From: Pseudomonas anatoliensis
GTDB lineage: Bacteria > Pseudomonadota > Gammaproteobacteria > Pseudomonadales > Pseudomonadaceae
Length of the DNA stretch: 64,000 nucleotides
Assembly: GCF_017976235.1 (NCBI RefSeq)
Contig: NZ_JACVHC010000004.1
Coordinates: 356,699 to 420,698 of the forward strand
Reading direction: 5' to 3'
Both the position numbers and the translations under genes were made by a program. The notes beneath the pieces are model-generated. The model saw only the letters and a list, made by a program, of their open reading frames with translations. It had not been told where the DNA came from and searched no databases. Shown here one piece after another: positions 36,137 through 43,942 of this stretch. The stretch's first letter is position 1, and each line of letters opens with the position of its first letter.

Positions 36137-36829
36137 ATGCGCGTCGACCGTTTCCTCAGCAATCTGCCCCGCTACAACCGTCAGCAGGTTCGCCTGTTGC
36201 TGGTGGAAAAGCGCGTGCGCGTTGACGGAAAAGTCGTCAGCGACCCGCATTCAGAGGTACTGGAATTCAGCCGCATCGAAGTCGATGACGAAGTGCTGCA
36301 ACTCGGCAAACCGGCGCGCTACTTCATGCTGCACAAGCCACCGGGCTGCGTCAGCGCCACTCGCGATCCGCAACATCCGACCGTGCTAGACCTGATCAAT
36401 GAACCGGACAAGGACGAGCTGCACATCGCCGGACGCCTGGACTTCAACACCACCGGGCTGATGCTGATCACCAACGACGGCGCCTGGTCGCGCCGCCTGA
36501 CCCAGCCGCAAACCAAATTGCCAAAGGTCTATTACGTCGAGACCGACCAGGAAATCGGCGCGCAATATGCGAGCAAGTTTGCCGAGGGCATCTACTTCGC
36601 CTTCGAAAACCTGACCACGCAACCTGCGCAGCTGGAGCTCCTCGGATCACACTCGGCACGCCTGAGCATCGTCGAGGGCCGCTACCATCAGGTGAAGCGC
36701 ATGTTTGGCTTTTTCAACAACAAAGTGCTGCGTCTGCACCGCGAATGCATGGGCCCGCTGCGGCTCGATGACGCGCTAAAACCGGGCGAGTACCGCGCTT
36801 TGCGCACCGAAGAGATTCATTTGTTCTAA
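36137..36829 (+). CDS. rsuA: 16S rRNA pseudouridine(516) synthase
   Basis: The 230-residue protein has an N-terminal S4 RNA-binding domain (MRVDRFLSNLPRYNRQQVR) and a catalytic domain with the RsuA-type motif GRLDFNTTGLMLITNDG, where Asp (near residue 103) is the nucleophile. It modifies U516 of 16S rRNA. RsuA length matches; closely related RluE/RluF-type specificity is less likely but not excluded. Confidence 0.88.
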   Translation: MRVDRFLSNLPRYNRQQVRLLLVEKRVRVDGKVVSDPHSEVLEFSRIEVDDEVLQLGKPARYFMLHKPPGCVSATRDPQHPTVLDLINEPDKDELHIAGRLDFNTTGLMLITNDGAWSRRLTQPQTKLPKVYYVETDQEIGAQYASKFAEGIYFAFENLTTQPAQLELLGSHSARLSIVEGRYHQVKRMFGFFNNKVLRLHRECMGPLRLDDALKPGEYRALRTEEIHLF

Positions 36830-37145
36830 GCCTGTGACCGCTCAGCAGAAGTTGTCGAACAATTTGCCAATGGCACTTGCGCGATCCTGCTCCCCCTGCT
36901 TGAATCAGGACGTCGGACGAAATGTGACCGACGAGTCACACCATACTTCTAAGAAACTTTTTGCCGGTCGTCAGCCCCCAGGGCTGCGCCTCAGCCGGCA
37001 GACTGCCCGCCAATAACAATACCCGTCGACCGCAGTCATGGATCGACATGGGCCAAGCAAATTCCAGGCGTATGCCTACCTGTCACAAAGCTCGTGCAAT
37101 GTCTATTTGCGCGCATACCCGCTTGCTTGCCAGGAGTCTTATGAC
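36830..37145 (+). other. Intergenic leader before phaG
   Basis: This 316-base region separates rsuA and phaG. No RNA gene, terminator or clear promoter could be identified. AGGAG at about 37132-37136 sets the phaG start. Confidence 0.4.
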
Positions 37146-38030
37146 ATGAGGCCAGAAATCGCTGTGCTGGATATACAGGGTCAGTATCGGGTTTACACGG
37201 AGTTCTATCGCGCAGACGCCGCAGAAAAGACCATCATTCTGGTCAACGGCTCGATGGCCACGACTGCGTCGTTTGCACAGACTGTGAAAAACCTGCACCC
37301 GCAATTCAACGTGGTCTGCTACGACCAGCCCTACGCGGGCCGGTCAAAAGCCCACAACCGTCACGAGAAACATCTGACAAAGGACGTTGAAGGGCAAATT
37401 CTGCTGGAGCTGATCGACCACTTCGCCGCCGAACACGTGCTGTCGTTCTCCTGGGGCGGCGCCGCGACACTGGTTGCCCTTGCAAACCAGCCACGGCGCA
37501 TCGAAAAAGCGGTGATCAGCTCGTTTTCGCCGGTGATCAACGCGCACATGCTTGATTACCTGGAGCGCGGCGTCGATTACCTCGGCCAGCGTGACGGTGA
37601 TCGAGTCGGGCATCTGGTCAACAGCACTATCGGCAAACACCTGCCGTCACTGTTCAAACGCTTCAACTATCGCCACGTCAGCAGCCTGGCGGAGCACGAA
37701 TACGGGCAGATGCACTTCCACATCAGCGACGTGCTGCACAGCGATCGTCAGTGCTATTTAGACGCGGCGAAGAAAATCAACGTGCCGGTGCTGTTTCTCA
37801 ACGGCGAATGGGACGAATACACCGCCGCCGAGGATGCGCGCCTGTTCGGCAACCACGTGGCACAGAGCACCTTCAGCACCGTGCAAGCCACCGGGCACTT
37901 TCTCGACATGGAGCACAAAGCTGCGTGCCGCGACAGCCAGAACGCCTTGCTGGGCTTTTTGAAACCGGCACCGCAGGCGAGCCGAACGCGTTACTCGTTT
38001 GTACAGGATCAACATGCATTGGCCATTTGA
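37146..38030 (+). CDS. phaG: (R)-3-hydroxyacyl-ACP thioesterase/transacylase PhaG (RhlA-like)
   Basis: The 294-residue alpha/beta hydrolase starts MRPEIAVLDIQGQYRVYTEF, essentially the P. putida PhaG N-terminus as I recall it. It has LVNGSMATTASFAQT, the nucleophile elbow SFSWGGA (Ser near residue 102) and the GEWDEYTAAEDARLF and GHFLDME segments shared with RhlA. PhaG diverts 3-hydroxyacyl-ACP from fatty-acid synthesis to medium-chain polyhydroxyalkanoate; RhlA makes rhamnolipid precursors. No rhlB follows, favouring PhaG. The start at 37146 follows AGGAG. Confidence 0.9.
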   Translation: MRPEIAVLDIQGQYRVYTEFYRADAAEKTIILVNGSMATTASFAQTVKNLHPQFNVVCYDQPYAGRSKAHNRHEKHLTKDVEGQILLELIDHFAAEHVLSFSWGGAATLVALANQPRRIEKAVISSFSPVINAHMLDYLERGVDYLGQRDGDRVGHLVNSTIGKHLPSLFKRFNYRHVSSLAEHEYGQMHFHISDVLHSDRQCYLDAAKKINVPVLFLNGEWDEYTAAEDARLFGNHVAQSTFSTVQATGHFLDMEHKAACRDSQNALLGFLKPAPQASRTRYSFVQDQHALAI

Positions 38031-38038
38031 AAGCGCGT

Positions 38039-38102
38039 CATCGCGAGCAAGACTGCCGGGCTGAGTGTTTTGTTTACCACTCCGCAGTGCTTGCTCGCGA
38101 TC
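38039..38102. repeat. Degenerate REP pair (family C-like)
   Basis: CATCGCGAGCAAG and CTTGCTCGCGAT face each other after phaG; the remaining REP bases have diverged. Confidence 0.6.
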
Positions 38103-38186
38103 GACCGATTCAGTGCTGTAATGCCGTGCGCAGAAAGAAAAACTTCAAATCCGTGGCCGAGTCTGGTACAAAGTCAGCCGCTCTGA

Positions 38187-38260
38187 GCGGGTATAGTTTA
38201 ATGGTAGAACAGTAGCTTCCCAAGCTTCCGACGAGGGTTCGATTCCCTCTACCCGCTCCA
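38187..38260 (+). tRNA. tRNA-Gly (anticodon CCC)
   Basis: The 74-nt cloverleaf has acceptor stem GCGGGTA/TACCCGC, T-arm GAGGG-TTCGATT-CCCTC, an encoded CCA end and anticodon loop TTCCCAA. The anticodon stem GTAGC/GCTTC contains one T-T mismatch at the second pair. It reads GGG codons. Confidence 0.95.
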
Positions 38261-38308
38261 CTCAATTTTGGTCTCACGTTGTGGTTTGACGGGGGATGCA
38301 GGAACAGA

Positions 38309-38337
38309 AAAAACCGGCCTTGATGGCCGGTTTTTTT
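38309..38337 (+). terminator. Rho-independent terminator after tRNA-Gly
   Basis: ACCGGCC-TTGAT-GGCCGGT followed by seven T residues lies 50 bases downstream of the tRNA. Confidence 0.92.
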
Positions 38338-38481
38338 GTGCCCTAAAAAAGGTTTACATCTGACATTTGGAACAACGCAAAAGCCTGCAACACACTCTCC
38401 ATGCCTCCGTTGCTTCCCTATCTAGACTGCTTCAAACCACTGAGCTGATTAACAACGGATGACCGCTCGGTGATTACATTG

Positions 38482-38512
38482 TTGCCCGCGGATCATCGGT
38501 AGGTATAGTACC
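38482..38512 (+). promoter_or_regulatory. hicAB promoter with embedded palindrome
   Basis: TTGCCC (38482-38487) and TATAGT (38504-38509) are separated by 16 bases, fitting a sigma-70 promoter. The -10 box lies inside a perfect palindrome GGTATAGTACC (38502-38512), a plausible HicB operator. Both assignments are inferred. Confidence 0.5.
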
Positions 38513-38538
38513 CACCACGCACACCACAGGGAGGTGTT

Positions 38539-38716
38539 GTGAATAGCCGTTTTTAATAGGTCAACTTGTCGCAGACGGTTGGTATTTAGTGAGAGTCAGA
38601 GGCAGTCACCATCACTTCAAGCATCCGACCAAGCCTGGACTGGTCACGGTGCCGCATCCGACGAAAGATCTGCTGAAGAAAACGGCCATCAGTATTTTGA
38701 ACAAGCGCTGCTTTGA
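38539..38716 (+). pseudogene. hicA: hicA toxin gene with two frame breaks
   Basis: A GTG start after GGGAGG gives MNSRF and then stops at 38554. Moving one base restores IGQLVADGWYLVRVRGSHHH followed by FKHPTKPGLVTVPHPTKDL, the HicA mRNA-interferase core with its catalytic His. A second one-base shift near 38698-38702 (an A-run) is needed to reach the expected end SIL-QALL-stop at 38714. HicA cleaves mRNA and is neutralised by HicB. As written the toxin cannot be made; a sequencing error would have to have occurred twice. Confidence 0.75.
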
Positions 38717-38750
38717 TTGGCTCAGTCAGCAACCATGGAGATCAACGAAT

Positions 38751-39158
38751 ATGCTCTATCCGATTGCGATTTCAATAGGTGATGAAGAACACGCGTGGGG
38801 CGTGGAAGTGCCGGACATTCCCGGCTGCTTTTCGGCTGGCGACGATCTGGATGATGCCGTTGCCATGGCTCGCGAAGCCATCGAGGGGCATTTCGAGATT
38901 CTGGCCGAGGACGGTGCGCCGATTCCGGCTGCCAGTAAGTTGGGGCTCCATGTGGCCAATCCGAAGTTCGCCGGATGCGCGTGGGCAGTGGTGGATATTG
39001 ATGTCGTGAAGTATTTGGGTAAAGCCCAGAAACTCAACATCACGCTGCCTGGACATTTGCTCAACCGCATTGATGAATATGTTTTGCATCACCCGGAGGA
39101 GAAGAGTCGTTCGGGGTTTCTGGCTTCGGCGGCTTTGAAGGTATTGCAGCAGGGTTGA
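38751..39158 (+). CDS. hicB: HicB-family antitoxin
   Basis: The 135-residue protein has an N-terminal HicB domain (MLYPIAISIGDEEHAWGVEV, DIPGCFSAGDDLDDA) and a C-terminal ribbon-helix-helix DNA-binding segment (LNITLPGHLLNRIDEYV). The start at 38751 follows GGAG. The frame upstream is open into the shifted hicA remnant, but that is a by-product of the second frameshift. It probably binds the upstream palindrome. Orphan antitoxins left after toxin decay are common. Confidence 0.88.
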   Translation: MLYPIAISIGDEEHAWGVEVPDIPGCFSAGDDLDDAVAMAREAIEGHFEILAEDGAPIPAASKLGLHVANPKFAGCAWAVVDIDVVKYLGKAQKLNITLPGHLLNRIDEYVLHHPEEKSRSGFLASAALKVLQQG

Positions 39159-39290
39159 TATCCGCGGAGCATCAGATTTACCACCACCCTCCCCCTGCGC
39201 GGCCATCGACGAATACGCGTCATCACTTTCGAGGGAACCCACTGCGGTCCGTTTGCCGCTGACAACCTAACTCAAAAGAGCACTTGAGCC

Positions 39291-40019
39291 ATGACTCAAA
39301 ACATTTACGACGACCCTGGGTTCTTCCAGGGCTACAGCCAGATGAACCGCTCCATCGGCGGCCTCGATGCCGCGCCGGAATGGCCTGCGCTCAAGGCATT
39401 GCTGCCCTCCATGCACGGTTTGCACGTGGTGGATCTGGGCTGCGGCTATGGCTGGTTCAGCCGTTGGGCCAGCGAACAAGGCGCGCACAATGTGCTGGGG
39501 CTGGATGTCTCGGAGAAAATGCTGCAGCGGGCACGCGACACCACTTCGGTGGCAAACATCCGCTACGAACGCGCCGATCTGGAACAGCTCGACTTGCCCG
39601 CGTGCAGTTTCGACCTGGCCTACAGTTCGCTGGCGTTGCACTACATCAAGGATCTGCCGGGGCTGTTTGCCCACCTCTACACAGCGCTGAAACCGGGTTC
39701 GCATTTTGTGTTTTCCATCGAACACCCGATCTTCATGGCACCGCGCAATCCCGGCTGGCTGATCGACAGTGAAGGTCGCAAGCGCTGGCCGCTGGACAGT
39801 TATCAGATTGAAGGAGAACGGGTGACGAATTGGCTGGCAGAAGGTGTGATCAAGCAGCACCGCACCGTCGGCACATTGCTCAACTCGCTGATCGATGCCG
39901 GTTTCACCATTCGCCACGTTAACGAATGGGGCCCGAGCGATGAAGAAGTAGCGGCGCAACCGGCGCTGGCGGAAGAGCGGGAGCGGCCGATGATGATGCT
40001 GGTGGCGGTGCAGCGCTAG
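39291..40019 (+). CDS. Class I SAM-dependent methyltransferase
   Basis: The 242-residue protein has SAM motif I VVDLGCGYGWFSRWA (near residue 47), acidic loop LGLDVSEKML and motif III ALKPGSHFVFSIEHP (near residue 135). It resembles ubiquinone/menaquinone-type and other small-molecule methyltransferases. The substrate is not known. The gene is isolated, with REP-like DNA on its 3' side. Confidence 0.82.
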   Translation: MTQNIYDDPGFFQGYSQMNRSIGGLDAAPEWPALKALLPSMHGLHVVDLGCGYGWFSRWASEQGAHNVLGLDVSEKMLQRARDTTSVANIRYERADLEQLDLPACSFDLAYSSLALHYIKDLPGLFAHLYTALKPGSHFVFSIEHPIFMAPRNPGWLIDSEGRKRWPLDSYQIEGERVTNWLAEGVIKQHRTVGTLLNSLIDAGFTIRHVNEWGPSDEEVAAQPALAEERERPMMMLVAVQR

Positions 40020-40040
40020 GACTGCGCAAACGGAATAATT

Positions 40041-40069
40041 GTGGCGAGGGGATTTATCCCCTCACCACA
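40041..40069. repeat. Short palindrome, family D
   Basis: GTGGCGAGGGGATTTATCCC and the following CTCACCAC form an inverted repeat between convergent methyltransferase genes. The same sequence occurs, as an outward pair, at 55366-55488. Confidence 0.75.
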
Positions 40070-40083
40070 AATCGTATCTGCCC

Positions 40084-40854
40084 TCAGCGCGTCGCCACCA
40101 TAAACAACCGCGGAAACGGCAACAGCACCGAGCCATCCGCCAACGCCGGATAAGCCTTCTCAACCTCAGCCAGATACCGCTCCAGATACTGCGTCCGCTC
40201 GCTTTCAGTCAACGGACTCAGAAACGGAATCAGCCCACTGCCCTTGAACCACTCGACTACCCCCGCAGCGCCATCCAACAACTGATGGTGATACGTGGTG
40301 CGCCACACATCGACCCGCGCGCAGTGCGGTCGCAGCATCGAAAAGTACTCGCTGGCGCTCGCCATGTCCGTACGCTGTCCGGCAGCGTCAGCGAGTTTGC
40401 TTGCCCACGGGCCATTCGCCGCGACTTCACGCATCAAGCGGTGGGAGGGTTCATTAAGATTGTCCGGCATCTGAATCGCCAGACTGCCACCCTGCGCAAG
40501 CTTGCCCGCAAGCGCCGGCAGCAACGCCGCGTGATCGGGTACCCATTGCAATACCGCATTGGCAAAGATCACGTCGAAAGGGCCTTCATCGGCCCATCGA
40601 TCAATCTCGGCGACATCGAACTGCAACTGCGGCAAGCGCTTGCGTGCGGCAGCGATCATGTCCGCCGAGCTGTCCAGCCCGCTGACTGTCGCCCCAGCAA
40701 AACGCTGCACCAGCAACTCGGTCGAGTTACCCGGACCGCAACCGATATCGACCACCGCTCGCGCTTCAGCCGTAGGAATCGCCGCCAGCAGATCGCGTGC
40801 CGGGCGGGTGCGTTCATCTTCGAAAGCGACGTACTGTTTGGCGGACCAACTCAT
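40084..40854 (-). CDS. tam: Trans-aconitate 2-methyltransferase
   Basis: The 256-residue protein starts MSWSAKQYVAFEDERTRPAR, matching Tam, with SAM motif VVDIGCGPGNSTELL near residue 34 and ANAVLQWVPDH near residue 95. Tam detoxifies trans-aconitate, an inhibitor of aconitase, by methyl esterification. There is no operon partner. Confidence 0.9.
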   Translation of the reverse strand: MSWSAKQYVAFEDERTRPARDLLAAIPTAEARAVVDIGCGPGNSTELLVQRFAGATVSGLDSSADMIAAARKRLPQLQFDVAEIDRWADEGPFDVIFANAVLQWVPDHAALLPALAGKLAQGGSLAIQMPDNLNEPSHRLMREVAANGPWASKLADAAGQRTDMASASEYFSMLRPHCARVDVWRTTYHHQLLDGAAGVVEWFKGSGLIPFLSPLTESERTQYLERYLAEVEKAYPALADGSVLLPFPRLFMVATR

Positions 40855-41018
40855 TGCGTTCTCCTGTCATGGCGAAAAGCGAGTGCTGCCACGATACCGT
40901 TACCAGCTAAAACTGGCTCCCCTACCAACGTCGCGCAGGTTTCCTGGATTTGTAAGTAGAATTTTCATCAAGCCGTCAGTGTCTGAATTTCAGGCACCCA
41001 ACAACAAGGATTACGGCT

Positions 41019-41429
41019 ATGAAATTCGCGAAGATTTCCCAGAAGCTTGCCCTGTGGGCCGGCAGTCCCAAGACGTTCATGGGGGCGTTGATCCTGATTG
41101 GGTTGTGGGGAATGAGTGGGCCGATTTTCGGTTACAACGACACCTGGCAACTGATCATCAATACCTCGACGACGATCATCACGTTCCTGATGGTGTTCCT
41201 GATCCAGAACACCCAGAACCGCGACACCGACATTCTGCATTTGAAACTTGATGAGTTGCTGCGGGTAAACAAGGAAGCACAAAACGCGATGTTGGGGCTC
41301 GAAGCGCTGGATCTGAAGCAGTTGGAAGCGCTCCGCAAGCACTACCGCAGTTTGGGTGAGGGAGAGGTTTTCAATCTTGAGGGGTTGGGCGACAAGGGTA
41401 AGACGAAGCAGGATTTGAATGAGTGCTGA
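41019..41429 (+). CDS. Low-affinity iron permease family protein
   Basis: The 136-residue protein has two membrane segments (TFMGALILIGLWGMSGPIFGY and TWQLIINTSTTIITFLMVFL, residues 20-65) followed by IQNTQNRDTDILHLKLDELL, the family signature. Its name comes from fungal Fet4-like proteins; bacterial members have no proven transport role. The start follows AAGGA. Confidence 0.82.
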   Translation: MKFAKISQKLALWAGSPKTFMGALILIGLWGMSGPIFGYNDTWQLIINTSTTIITFLMVFLIQNTQNRDTDILHLKLDELLRVNKEAQNAMLGLEALDLKQLEALRKHYRSLGEGEVFNLEGLGDKGKTKQDLNEC

Positions 41430-41440
41430 TGCAAAAATCT

Positions 41441-41508
41441 AAAGATCGCAGCCTGCGGCAGCTCCTACACAAATCCTCTGTAGGAGCTGCCGCAGGCTGC
41501 GATCTTTT
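41441..41508. repeat. REPIN (family A)
   Basis: Inverted copies with core AAGATCGCAGCCTGCGGCAG and its complement are separated by about 10 bases. Confidence 0.9.
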
Positions 41509-41564
41509 AATCTTTTGATCTTTTGATCTTTTGATCTTTTGATCTTTTGATCTTTTGATCTTTT
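41501..41564. repeat. 8-bp tandem repeat
   Basis: GATCTTTT is repeated eight times head to tail (the second copy begins AATC). It grows out of the end of the adjacent REP, whose last bases are GATCTTTT. It reaches to within 8 bases of the DUF4142 stop. Confidence 0.93.
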
Positions 41565-41571
41565 GTTCAGG

Positions 41572-42075
41572 TCAGCGGCTAGCCTGCAGCGACCGAGCCA
41601 TCTGCAGATGATTCTGCAACTTAGGCAAGGTCTCATCGGCGAAGGCCTTGATCTCAGGCACGGTGGTGGTTTGCGCCTCCTGCTGAAGCTGCTGGATTGC
41701 CTCTTCAGTGGCTTTCACCTGACTGGCGGCGTACGCCTGATCAAAGGTTGCGCCATCTTTCACTTCAGGAATCAATTCTTTGGCCTTGTCGGCCATTTCT
41801 TCACGCGGCGCGACGGGCAGGTCGAGTTTTTTCGCAATCTTCGCCAGATGTTGATTGGCCGTGGTGCGGTCGTTGATGACGACGATGGTGAAATCCTTGA
41901 CCTCTTTGGATTCGGTCTTCTGATGCGCCAGACGGCTGGCTTCGATGTCGGCCATGCCTTTGGCGGAAGCATCGTTGATGAATTCGGCAGGCGACTGGGC
42001 AAAAGCACTGCTGGTGAACAATCCCAACAGTGTGAAAAAACTTAAACGTCGTAACTGGGTGGCCATCCGGCTCAT
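41572..42075 (-). CDS. DUF4142 periplasmic protein
   Basis: The 167-residue protein has a signal peptide ending SSAFAQ and a helical ferritin-like DUF4142 domain (SRLAHQKTESKEVKDFTIVV, VINDRTTANQHL). Family members are stress-associated with no proven activity. The start at 42075 follows AGGAGG; an ATG three codons later is possible. The 8-bp repeat and REPIN lie directly behind its stop. Confidence 0.87.
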   Translation of the reverse strand: MSRMATQLRRLSFFTLLGLFTSSAFAQSPAEFINDASAKGMADIEASRLAHQKTESKEVKDFTIVVINDRTTANQHLAKIAKKLDLPVAPREEMADKAKELIPEVKDGATFDQAYAASQVKATEEAIQQLQQEAQTTTVPEIKAFADETLPKLQNHLQMARSLQASR

Positions 42076-42150
42076 GGTCGCGCCCTCCTTCTTGCTGAAT
42101 TCAAGCGGGAGCTTGCGCCCCCGCCTCTCAATCAAAACTACCTTCACCGA

Positions 42151-42309
42151 CTACTTCGATTTCTGAGCAGGCTTGCGGCCCGTTTCTGTTTTCGCAGGCT
42201 CTTTATCGACCGTCGTTGTGGTGGTTTTCCCACCTTTGCGACCAGCTTCAGAAGCCTTCGTTCGATCGTTGGTGAAGTTTCCCGAGTTCGAGTTTCTTGA
42301 ATTAGGCAT
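42151..42309 (-). CDS. Small KGG-motif stress protein
   Basis: This 52-residue ORF starts MPNSRNSNSGNFTNDRTKAS and contains EAGRKGGKTTTTT, the KGG motif of general stress (GsiB-like) proteins. The rest is a hydrophilic Lys/Thr-rich tail ending QKSK. It lies 75 bases upstream of the DUF4142 gene on the same strand, so the two may form a stress operon. It is short, but its motif and start make it credible. Confidence 0.75.
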   Translation of the reverse strand: MPNSRNSNSGNFTNDRTKASEAGRKGGKTTTTTVDKEPAKTETGRKPAQKSK

Positions 42310-42435
42310 GATTCTCTACCTCTTGGTATTGATCGTAGCGAGCAGGTGCCCGCCTAGATTGAGAATTTTCTTACCGACAAAGGTTTAGAAAAATTGCCAT
42401 CGCTGCGACGAACGGTGAACCCCGCGCTGCATAGA

Positions 42436-43074
42436 TCAAGCCTTGTTCGGCATCAATCCCGGCAATGCATGCAGCAGGGCATTGATGGCGAAACCGATGA
42501 ACATCACGCCGCACAACCGAGTGATGAGCAGTTCGTGACGCTGGTACACCGTACGCACTCGCTGCGCGCCAACCACGCCAATCAGAATCGCGTAGGCGAG
42601 CAGTCCACCAAGGAAACTCAGGGCGATCAGCGCTGGCAACATCGACCAGTTGAGCAGCTCGGCGCGGCTCGACAGCAGCGCGGTAAACGTCGCCACTGCT
42701 ACTGGATAGGCCTTGGGATTGGTCAGGCCGAACAAAATGCCGTGCCAGAAGGGATTGCGCGCCGCGCCCTGCGGTTGATCATCACTGCGCCGTTGCGCAC
42801 GCACTGCACGCCAACCGAGCCAGAACAGGTACAAGCCACTCAGTACGCCAAGCACATCAAACGCGGTGCTGCCGATTTCCCGGGCACCGACAATCGCGAT
42901 CAGTGCGGTGCTGCACCACACCACATCGCCCAGCAAATGCCCGCAAAGAAATCCTGCACCGGCACGCCGCCCATGCGCCGCGCCAATGCCGAACACCGCC
43001 AGCACGCCCGGCCCGGGCGTGATGCCGTAAATGAAACCCGAGGCCAGCACGGCCATTAGCAACGATGGAGTCAT
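42436..43074 (-). CDS. LysE-family amino-acid exporter
   Basis: The 212-residue membrane protein has about six segments and the family N-terminus GFIYGITPGPGVLAVFGIG. It also has FWHGILFGLTNPKAYPVAVA near residue 113 (the LysE NPKA motif). LysE/RhtB proteins export amino acids or their derivatives. The substrate is unknown and the gene stands alone. Confidence 0.86.
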   Translation of the reverse strand: MTPSLLMAVLASGFIYGITPGPGVLAVFGIGAAHGRRAGAGFLCGHLLGDVVWCSTALIAIVGAREIGSTAFDVLGVLSGLYLFWLGWRAVRAQRRSDDQPQGAARNPFWHGILFGLTNPKAYPVAVATFTALLSSRAELLNWSMLPALIALSFLGGLLAYAILIGVVGAQRVRTVYQRHELLITRLCGVMFIGFAINALLHALPGLMPNKA

Positions 43075-43188
43075 GGGTAACCTGCAAACGCGAGAATACG
43101 TGGCGGCCAGTCTATATCAGCGAAAACAGTCTGTTCACGGCGCGTCGTAAAAACGCATGCCAGCGTACGGTTTTTGCCGACACGCCGC

Positions 43189-43905
43189 TCAGTAACCTCT
43201 GAGATCTTCAGGGACGCCGTATTGCTGGCCGTCGTAGGTCAACGTGATTTGGGGTTTCTTCAGGTGAGTGGTTTTGGAAACGCACTCGTTGCCCGACTTG
43301 GCGTCGTTCATTTTGCTGGCGCTGGTGGTGATGATCAAATCGGCGAAACCGTGGTGACTCGATGGACCGATCTCGACAGTCCTGCGGACCTGATTGGTAT
43401 AGCCCTCGCAATCGCTCATGAATTCGCCGTTGTTTTTGTAGACCACCAAGCCTTCCAGAACCGGGCGCAGGTTGTTGCCTTCGCGGACGTACAACGCCAG
43501 ATCGGTTTTTTCGTAGGGAATGGCATGGGAGCTGTGCACGAACTTCGAGCGCAGACCAAACGCGCGAACATTCGGCGCCAGTCGGTAGCGACCGGTGTCA
43601 ATGCGCAGGTCATCGAAGCGCACGGCATCGGAGTTGTAAGCGCCTGGTTTGCGGTAGGTGGCGATGGGGTTTGCATTGCTGGCGTTGACGATCGACAGGT
43701 CCAGATCGAACACCCCGGCATCGTCGCCGCCAGCGTCAGCCAGGTACGTGGACTTGACCGCGATCGCCTGCGTCGGAAAGGCTGGCCAGACGATGCAGCG
43801 TGACATCGATTGACCGTCGAAGGCCTTGGTGGTGCAGGCGGCCTGGGCTTGGGCGGTGATGGCCAGAATACCGAGGGCGATAAGGAGTCTGGTGGGGGTG
43901 AGCAT
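43189..43905 (-). CDS. Secreted protein of unknown function, paralog 1
   Basis: The 238-residue protein has a signal peptide cut after AQAQA and a mature part beginning with Cys (ACTTKAFDGQ). No known domain is recognised. It shares many blocks with the neighbouring gene: RYRLAPNVRAFGLRSK, LALYVREGNNLRPVLEGLVV, GFADLIITT and YDGQQY. Four or five Cys residues may form disulfides. Start codon and AAGGAAG are good. The two genes are separated by 37 bases. Confidence 0.7.
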   Translation of the reverse strand: MLTPTRLLIALGILAITAQAQAACTTKAFDGQSMSRCIVWPAFPTQAIAVKSTYLADAGGDDAGVFDLDLSIVNASNANPIATYRKPGAYNSDAVRFDDLRIDTGRYRLAPNVRAFGLRSKFVHSSHAIPYEKTDLALYVREGNNLRPVLEGLVVYKNNGEFMSDCEGYTNQVRRTVEIGPSSHHGFADLIITTSASKMNDAKSGNECVSKTTHLKKPQITLTYDGQQYGVPEDLRGY

Positions 43906-43942
43906 GGTTCTTCCTTGATAAGAGTCGTGTGTGGCAGGTCAG

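Noticed and set aside
38589..39158. A single HicA-HicB fusion protein
   Set aside because: The in-frame joining follows from the second frame shift. hicB has its own ribosome site and ATG, and hicA-like text is out of frame upstream.
41501..41564. CRISPR array
   Set aside because: The units are 8 bases with no spacers, and no cas gene is present.
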